DNA of 64,000 nucleotides from Sphingobacteriaceae bacterium (GTDB taxonomy: Bacteria > Bacteroidota > Bacteroidia > Sphingobacteriales > Sphingobacteriaceae). Shown in pieces: positions 58,508 to 64,000 of the stretch (position 1 is its first letter; the number at the start of each line of letters is the position of its first letter). The stretch spans positions 62,001 through 126,000 of the forward strand of contig JAQSWM010000004.1 in NCBI GenBank assembly GCA_029266635.1. Direction: 5' to 3'. The translations under genes were made by a program, and so were the position numbers. The notes beneath the pieces were generated by a model that saw only the letters and a list, made by a program, of their open reading frames with translations, had not been told where the DNA came from and ran no database searches.

Positions 58508-60025
58508 CTACTCTACAATCTTCGGATTGGGATCGTTTGGCACAACTGACTCACCTGTTCTTCGAAGTACAGAATGCTTTTTGCTGTAGCCGAAATAGAT
58601 AATGAAGCCTAGTGCCAGCCATACGATAAGCCTTAGCCAGTTGGTCCAGCCGAGCCCGTAGATCATGGCGCCGCATACAATTATTCCAAGAATTGGGACG
58701 AAAGGAACCCAAGGTGTTTTAAATTCACGCTTCAAATCCGGATCGGTTTTACGCAACACAATAACAGCCGCACACACTAGCATAAATGCAAATAGCGTTC
58801 CGATGCTTGTCATGTCGCCTACAATATCGCCCGGAACAAAAGCTGCAAACAAGCCTACCAGGATCAAAATGAACCAGCTGGCTTTATAAGGAGTTTTGTA
58901 TTTCGGATGCACTTCGCTGAAAGCCTTCGGCAGCAGCCCATCACGGCTCATTGAATAAAACACACGCGATTGGCCTAACAGCATCACAAGGATTACTGAA
59001 GAAAAACCTCCAAGAATAGCTACCGTTACTAATTGGCCAAGCCATCCATAACCAGTCATGTATTTTTCAATCGCGAAAGCCACTGATGCTTCTTTCCCAG
59101 TTGTACGGAAATCTTCCACCGTAGCAACACCGGTTAAAACGTGTGCAAACAAAATATAAAGAACCGTACAAATAGCCAGCGAGCCCAATATACCGATTGG
59201 CATATCACGTTTTGGATTCTTTGCTTCCTGTGCTGCAGTACTTACTGCATCAAAGCCGATGAATGCAAAGAATACAACGCCCGCTGCACCCAAAATACCC
59301 ATCAGCCCGCCAAAATTATGCGCAACGCCCATATGGTCTTTATACACAGCTGGTTTTGGAATATACTCTGCATGATTAACAGGATTGATAAAGCCCCAGC
59401 CGATGATGATGATCAGGATCACGATGCTCACCTTTATGATCACAATGATATTGTTTACCACCGCCGACTCTTGCGTTCCGCGGATAAGCAACAATGTTAA
59501 AAGAGCCACAATAAATAATGCCGGCAGATTGATCATGCCTTGTTGCAGGCCATCAACAGAATGTTCAAAAGGGGAGTGGCTGAGTGCGTAGGGTATGGGC
59601 TTCATGTGGAGCACGTTGACCAGAAGATTATTTAGATATTCGCTCCACGCAATGCCCACTGTTGCTGCTCCAACGGCGTATTCGAGTATTAAATCCCAAC
59701 CAATTATCCAGGCAATTAGTTCGCCCATGGTTGCGTAACTGTAGGTGTAAGCGCTTCCCGCGATAGGAATAGACGAAGAAAGTTCAGCGTAGCAAAGCCC
59801 GGCCAAGGCACATCCAATTGCCGCGACTATAAAGCCGAATACCACAGATGGCCCGGCGTTTTGCGCTGCTGCTGCCGCAGTCCGTACAAACAAGCCAGCG
59901 CCAATAATTGCTCCAATACCCAAGGCAACCAGAGACCCAGCCGTGAGCGTACGTTTCAATCCTTTCTCAGATTCTGCTGCATCAGCTAAAAGATGGCTTA
60001 ATGGCTTTTTTAAAAATAGACTCAT
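58508..60025 (-). CDS. APC-superfamily amino acid permease
   Basis: 505 residues, about twelve to thirteen hydrophobic helices. The N-terminus (SLVALGIGAIIGAGLFVRTAAAAAQNAGPSVV) is the broken first helix of the cationic amino acid transporter group, and FFAFIGFDAVSTAAQEAKNPKRDMPIGI is the sixth-helix signature of that group. Probably imports a cationic or neutral amino acid with protons. Single gene with its own terminator. A second APC permease begins at 62590, on the far side of the pyrophosphatase gene, in the opposite direction. Confidence 0.9.
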   Translation of the reverse strand: MSLFLKKPLSHLLADAAESEKGLKRTLTAGSLVALGIGAIIGAGLFVRTAAAAAQNAGPSVVFGFIVAAIGCALAGLCYAELSSSIPIAGSAYTYSYATMGELIAWIIGWDLILEYAVGAATVGIAWSEYLNNLLVNVLHMKPIPYALSHSPFEHSVDGLQQGMINLPALFIVALLTLLLIRGTQESAVVNNIIVIIKVSIVILIIIIGWGFINPVNHAEYIPKPAVYKDHMGVAHNFGGLMGILGAAGVVFFAFIGFDAVSTAAQEAKNPKRDMPIGILGSLAICTVLYILFAHVLTGVATVEDFRTTGKEASVAFAIEKYMTGYGWLGQLVTVAILGGFSSVILVMLLGQSRVFYSMSRDGLLPKAFSEVHPKYKTPYKASWFILILVGLFAAFVPGDIVGDMTSIGTLFAFMLVCAAVIVLRKTDPDLKREFKTPWVPFVPILGIIVCGAMIYGLGWTNWLRLIVWLALGFIIYFGYSKKHSVLRRTGESVVPNDPNPKIVE

Positions 60026-60096
60026 AAGGTTAGTGTGTTATGTGTTTTGTCCTTTTAATTTCAGTTATTTCAAACGTAGTTAATTAAATCGTAAAA

Positions 60097-60133
60097 TAGA
60101 AAAGAGGATCTTTTTACGAAATCCTCTTTTCTA
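60097..60133 (-). terminator. terminator of hppA
   Basis: Perfect 13-bp arms (TAGAAAAGAGGAT and its complement) with an 11-nt loop, followed by TTTTAC on the minus strand, between the hppA stop and the permease start. Confidence 0.8.
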
Positions 60134-60149
60134 ACTAGTTTATAAGCGG

Positions 60150-62384
60150 TTATTTGCCTGCTGTGTTATTGTACGCCACTGTCTTTGAATCTACAACTAC
60201 ATTGGGCTTTACATCGGCCTTAACTTCTTTTTTGATGATGATTGCAGCTGTGCCTTCATTATGTGCACGCTCAGAAATATGAGGGGCAATGATCAACGAA
60301 ACAATAGACATCAACTTGATCAGGATATTCATAGAAGGCCCTGAAGTATCTTTGAACGGATCGCCCACCGTATCGCCTGTTACAGACGCCTTGTGCGGTT
60401 CAGAACCTTTGAAAAACTTCTCGCCATTAATATCTACCCCTTGCTCAAAAGATTTTTTTGCATTGTCCCATGCACCACCCGCATTCGACTGGAACATTCC
60501 CATCAGCACACCCGAAACAGTTACACCCGCCAGCAATCCGCCCAACACTTCCGGACCGGCTGTAAACCCAACAACGATCGGAACAATAAGAGCGATAGCA
60601 CCTGGCAGCATCATTTCACGAAGAGAAGCTTTGGTAGAAATAGCAACACATTTCTCGTACTCAGGCTTTGCTTTGTATTCCATAATTCCAGGTATCTCAT
60701 GGAACTGGCGGCGCACTTCCTGGACCATATCCATAGCAGCCCGGCCAACAGCCGAAATACACAAAGAAGAGAAGATGTAAGGAATCATGCCTCCCACAAA
60801 TAAGCCCGCAAGGACATTTGCTTTGTAAATATCAATTCGGTCAATTCCTGCCAACCCAACAAAAGCTGCAAATAGTGCGAGGGAAGTTAAAGCCGCCGAA
60901 GCGATGGCAAAACCCTTTCCGGTTGCAGCCGTGGTGTTTCCTACAGCGTCCAGGTTGTCTGTGCGATGGCGCACTTCCGGTGGCAATTGGCTCATCTCGG
61001 CAATACCGCCTGCATTATCCGCAATCGGACCGAAAGCATCAATGGCTAACTGCATAGCTGTGGTAGCCATCATACCTGCTGCCGCGATAGAAACTCCGTA
61101 AAGTCCCGCAAAGTGGTACGAACCATAAATACCGGCTGCTAAAACAAGGATTGGCAATACAGTAGATTCCATCCCAACGGCTAAACCACCGATGATGTTG
61201 GTCGCGTGCCCGGTGGATGACTGCTGGATAATTGACCGTACCGGACGTTTGCCCATTGCAGTGTAATATTCAGTGATTATGCTCATCAGTGTTCCCACGA
61301 TCAAGCCCACCACGATTGATAAAAATACATCTGTTTTGGTAAACTCGTAGCCACGGATCACCATAGTCTCAGGCAATAACCACCTTACCGCAAAGAAAGC
61401 TGCAATAGCGGTTAAAATTATTGACGACCAGTTTCCAATATTCAATGCATTTTGCACGCTGTCTGTTTCGTCCTTGATGCGAACAAAAGAAGTGGCGATG
61501 ATCGAGAAGATCAATCCCAGGCCGGCTATCAGCATCGGCAGGAGGATAGGGGCGATACCGCCGAAATTATCTTCTGAAGTGATTTCTCTTCCCAAAACCA
61601 TGGTAGCAAGAATAGTTGCAACATAAGATCCGAAAAGGTCGGCGCCCATACCTGCAACGTCACCTACGTTATCGCCTACGTTATCGGCAATTGTTGCCGG
61701 GTTACGAACGTCGTCTTCAGGAATCCCAGCTTCAACTTTACCTACAAGGTCAGCACCCACGTCGGCAGCTTTAGTGTAAATACCACCACCGACACGTGCA
61801 AACAGCGCAATCGACTCAGCGCCCAGCGAGAATCCGGCTAAAACTTCAAGCGCTTTTTCCATCGCTTTTCCGTTCACTTCGCCACCAGCAACATTAACCA
61901 CATACATGTGGTAGAATACGATAAACAATGATCCTAATCCAAGAACCGCCAATCCGGCAACGCCGATTCCCATCACAGAACCTCCTGTAAACGATACTTT
62001 CAACGCTTTCGCGAGGCTGGTGCGAGCTGCCTGTGTAGTGCGGACGTTAGCTTTTGTAGCGATGTTCATGCCGATATATCCGGCGAAAGCCGAAGTGAAC
62101 GCACCGATCAAAAAGGAGAGTGCAATTACCGGGCTTGAGGTATCAACCATGGTGCCCGACCATGCCAAAAGTATAGCTGCAATGATGGCGAAGTAAGAAA
62201 GCACCTTCCATTCTGCTTTCAGGAAAGCCATAGCGCCATCGGCAATATAACCGGCAAGAGTGCGCATGTTTTCGTCGCCCGCATCCTGTTTGGTCACCCA
62301 CGCTGATTTAGCCAGCATAGACAATATCCCGATGAGGCCAAAAACCGGTATCAGATAAATTAAATTGTTTTGTAAAAACTCCAT
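60150..62384 (-). CDS. hppA: membrane-bound ion-translocating pyrophosphatase
   Basis: 744 residues, about sixteen hydrophobic helices. The pyrophosphate site has DVGADLVGKVE and DNVGDNVGDVAGMGADL. GNTTAATGKG near residue 460-470 has Ala at the position that is Lys in K+-independent enzymes, so it should be the K+-dependent type. It uses PPi hydrolysis to pump Na+ or H+ across the membrane; the ion cannot be read with certainty. Single gene with a strong terminator, between two amino acid permease genes. Confidence 0.95.
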   Translation of the reverse strand: MEFLQNNLIYLIPVFGLIGILSMLAKSAWVTKQDAGDENMRTLAGYIADGAMAFLKAEWKVLSYFAIIAAILLAWSGTMVDTSSPVIALSFLIGAFTSAFAGYIGMNIATKANVRTTQAARTSLAKALKVSFTGGSVMGIGVAGLAVLGLGSLFIVFYHMYVVNVAGGEVNGKAMEKALEVLAGFSLGAESIALFARVGGGIYTKAADVGADLVGKVEAGIPEDDVRNPATIADNVGDNVGDVAGMGADLFGSYVATILATMVLGREITSEDNFGGIAPILLPMLIAGLGLIFSIIATSFVRIKDETDSVQNALNIGNWSSIILTAIAAFFAVRWLLPETMVIRGYEFTKTDVFLSIVVGLIVGTLMSIITEYYTAMGKRPVRSIIQQSSTGHATNIIGGLAVGMESTVLPILVLAAGIYGSYHFAGLYGVSIAAAGMMATTAMQLAIDAFGPIADNAGGIAEMSQLPPEVRHRTDNLDAVGNTTAATGKGFAIASAALTSLALFAAFVGLAGIDRIDIYKANVLAGLFVGGMIPYIFSSLCISAVGRAAMDMVQEVRRQFHEIPGIMEYKAKPEYEKCVAISTKASLREMMLPGAIALIVPIVVGFTAGPEVLGGLLAGVTVSGVLMGMFQSNAGGAWDNAKKSFEQGVDINGEKFFKGSEPHKASVTGDTVGDPFKDTSGPSMNILIKLMSIVSLIIAPHISERAHNEGTAAIIIKKEVKADVKPNVVVDSKTVAYNNTAGK

Positions 62385-62589
62385 ATATGTTTAAAAAATT
62401 TTACTTGGTTAATATGCAATTCGGCAAAAATAGCAGGGGAATTCTATTATTCAAATTTAATTGGCTGTTTGACGGATATATTTTGCCCTGGCCTTTAAAG
62501 CAATTATTTAAGTTTTTTGTTTGCTTTGACCGGCTTGTTTGCGGATGCGGAACTTTTAATGATATATTCGTTCACCTTAACTTAATTAC

Positions 62590-64000
62590 ATGGATCAACA
62601 TACGGATTCTGCCGCGGGCATGAAGCGGGAACTTGGCTTGTTAGACGGAACTTTGCTTGTAGCAGGCAGTATGATCGGCTCGGGCATTTTTATTGTCAGC
62701 GCAGATATTACCCGGAATGTGGGTTCGGCAGGATGGCTGATAGCCGTGTGGCTGATAACTGGCTTTATGACCCTGGTTGCCGCTGTAAGCTATGGTGAGT
62801 TGAGCGGGATGTTTCCGAAAGCGGGCGGACAGTATGTTTATTTGAAAGAAGCATACAATCCGCTGGTTGGATTCCTGTATGGCTGGAGCTTTTTTGCGGT
62901 TATCCAAACTGGTACCATTGCGGCTGTGGGGGTAGCTTTTTCCAAGTTTCTTGCCTATCTGATTCCGCAGGTCAGCGAAACTCTTGTCCTCTTCACCGTT
63001 GGCCCGGTCAAAATCTCTCCGGCGCAGCTTGTCTCAATTGTGTTGATCATCTTTCTCACTTACATAAATACCAAGGGCGTAAAGGGCGGGAAGATCATCC
63101 AAACCTCTTTCACCCTGACTAAGTTGGTAAGTCTGTTCGGACTGATCATCTTTGGATTTATCATGATGAAGCCTGATGTGTGGACTGCAAACTGGAGTGA
63201 TGCATGGAACCTTCAAAATCTAAAAACGGACGGATCTTTTACCTCACTTACAACTGTGGCAGCTTTGGGCGCCATCGCCGCGTCCATGGTAGGTTCAATA
63301 TTCAGCAGCGATGCATGGAACAACGTGACGTTTGTAGCAGGCGAAATCACAAACCCAAAACGTAATATCGGGCTAAGCCTGTTCTTTGGGACACTGATAG
63401 TTACTATTATATATGTCCTGGCGAATGTGATGTACACCGCGGTGCTGCCATTGCACGAGATTGCAACTGCGGAGAAGGACAGGGTAGCGGTGGCTGCTTC
63501 TCAGCCGATATTCGGCAATATCGGGACAGTGGTTATAGCCCTGATGATTATGGTTTCTACCTTCGGATGTAACAACGGTTTGATTTTGGCAGGAGCGAGG
63601 GTTTACTACACCATGGCTAAAGATGGTCTGTTCTTCAGAAAAACAGCATCGCTAAACAAGCATGCCGTACCCGAATTCGCTCTGTGGATTCAGTGCATAG
63701 TAGCTTCTATACTTTGTTTGAGTGGTAAATACGGGGATTTGCTGGATATGATTTCCTTCGTCGTCGTGATATTCTACGTGCTGACCATCTTTGGGATATA
63801 TAGGCTTCGTGCAAAGAGGCCCGATGCAGAACGCCCATACAAAGCATTTGGGTACCCGGTGCTTCCGGCAATTTACATCATAATGGGACTTGCATTTTGT
63901 ACGCTCCTGATCATTTACAAACCGGAATTCACATGGCCCGGGCTCATCATAGTGCTAATTGGCCTGCCGATTTACTATCTCTGGAAAAATCTGGGCGGCA
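62590..64000 (+). CDS. APC-superfamily amino acid permease (3' end outside window)
   Basis: Frame from ATG 62590 open to the window edge, 470 codons so far. MKRELGLLDGTLLVAGSMIGSGIFIVSADI is the first broken helix of the LAT/SteT group of amino acid exchangers, followed by many hydrophobic helices, SGMFPKAGGQYVYLKEAYNPLVGFLYGW (second/third helix) and GSIFSSDAWNNVTFVAGEITNPKRNIGLSL in helix six. Likely exchanges neutral amino acids. The C-terminus is incomplete. It is divergent from hppA, with about 200 bp between that shows no clear -7 box. Confidence 0.9.
   Translation, partial: MDQHTDSAAGMKRELGLLDGTLLVAGSMIGSGIFIVSADITRNVGSAGWLIAVWLITGFMTLVAAVSYGELSGMFPKAGGQYVYLKEAYNPLVGFLYGWSFFAVIQTGTIAAVGVAFSKFLAYLIPQVSETLVLFTVGPVKISPAQLVSIVLIIFLTYINTKGVKGGKIIQTSFTLTKLVSLFGLIIFGFIMMKPDVWTANWSDAWNLQNLKTDGSFTSLTTVAALGAIAASMVGSIFSSDAWNNVTFVAGEITNPKRNIGLSLFFGTLIVTIIYVLANVMYTAVLPLHEIATAEKDRVAVAASQPIFGNIGTVVIALMIMVSTFGCNNGLILAGARVYYTMAKDGLFFRKTASLNKHAVPEFALWIQCIVASILCLSGKYGDLLDMISFVVVIFYVLTIFGIYRLRAKRPDAERPYKAFGYPVLPAIYIIMGLAFCTLLIIYKPEFTWPGLIIVLIGLPIYYLWKNLGG

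Noticed and set aside
1-64000. tRNA and rRNA genes, riboswitches, prophage
   Set aside because: No T-loop-like GGTTCGAA context with a matching acceptor stem, no rRNA-like stretch, no known riboswitch core and no phage structural gene was recognised; a covariance-model scan would be needed to exclude small RNAs.

Overview
The window looks like chromosome from a member of the Bacteroidota, most likely the order Sphingobacteriales (Pedobacter-like). The evidence is repeated TAnnTTTG -7 promoter boxes (two genes also carry a TTG at exactly 19 nt), A-rich leaders with weak Shine-Dalgarno sites, families largely confined to that phylum (DUF4294, DUF4783, DUF6922), a bacillithiol deacetylase, and a DUF4369/TlpA-type lipoprotein thioredoxin. 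No rRNA, tRNA, CRISPR array, prophage or transposase gene was recognised. Genus-level placement is inference.

Layout. 1-4476: end of an SCO-family lipoprotein gene, a methyltransferase, a lone receiver-domain protein, the proline pathway pair proB-proA and a DUF1801 protein. 4459-17207: an accessory island. It begins with two tandem arrays of exact 21-bp period (4459-4731, 4961-5107), then two diverged copies of a small membrane-protein gene (one intact, one frameshifted) around a DUF559 endonuclease-like gene, with three REP-like palindromic repeats. It continues with a five-gene minus-strand defence operon (16643 down to 6622): HsdR, a fused HsdM-HsdS, an unrecognised 210-residue protein, a DUF262-DUF1524 (GmrSD-like) protein and a second DUF262 protein without a visible nuclease. 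It ends in a mosaic of short dispersed repeats. 17208-23560: prfC, cmk, arfB, an LpxR-family gene and lon. 23866-29996: TPR protein, CAP lipoprotein, unknown lipoprotein, gpmI, DUF4783, nadC, plsY and an M48 lipoprotein peptidase.

30030-36270 holds a minus-strand run spoT/rel, fur, a DUF6922/AbiEii toxin-antitoxin-like pair, purA and pabB; the pair sits between fur and purA in what reads as one transcription unit. 36385-38702 is a thiol/peroxide group (DUF4294, glutathione peroxidase, bshB1, OsmC). 38699-41375 holds a monooxygenase-fold protein, lysine 6-aminotransferase (lat) with an elaborate control region, and a D-cysteine desulfhydrase/ACC deaminase-like gene. 41426-48302: an outer-membrane-type protein, rplU-rpmA, gatB, a thioredoxin lipoprotein, a PhoB-type regulator and an aldehyde dehydrogenase. 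48430-64000: a soluble PAS histidine kinase, an MFS transporter, a sulfatase, a YtxH protein, a receiver protein, guaA, an RsmB-like methyltransferase, YdeI-like, MarC, an amino acid permease, a membrane pyrophosphatase and a second permease cut by the window edge.

The best candidates for something undescribed are the composite restriction/GmrSD-like operon with its unknown middle gene, the 21-bp arrays built from 7-bp words (open as a heptapeptide-repeat frame on the minus strand), and the lat control region with a 33-bp perfect palindrome. All calls come from reading the sequence; no database search was run.
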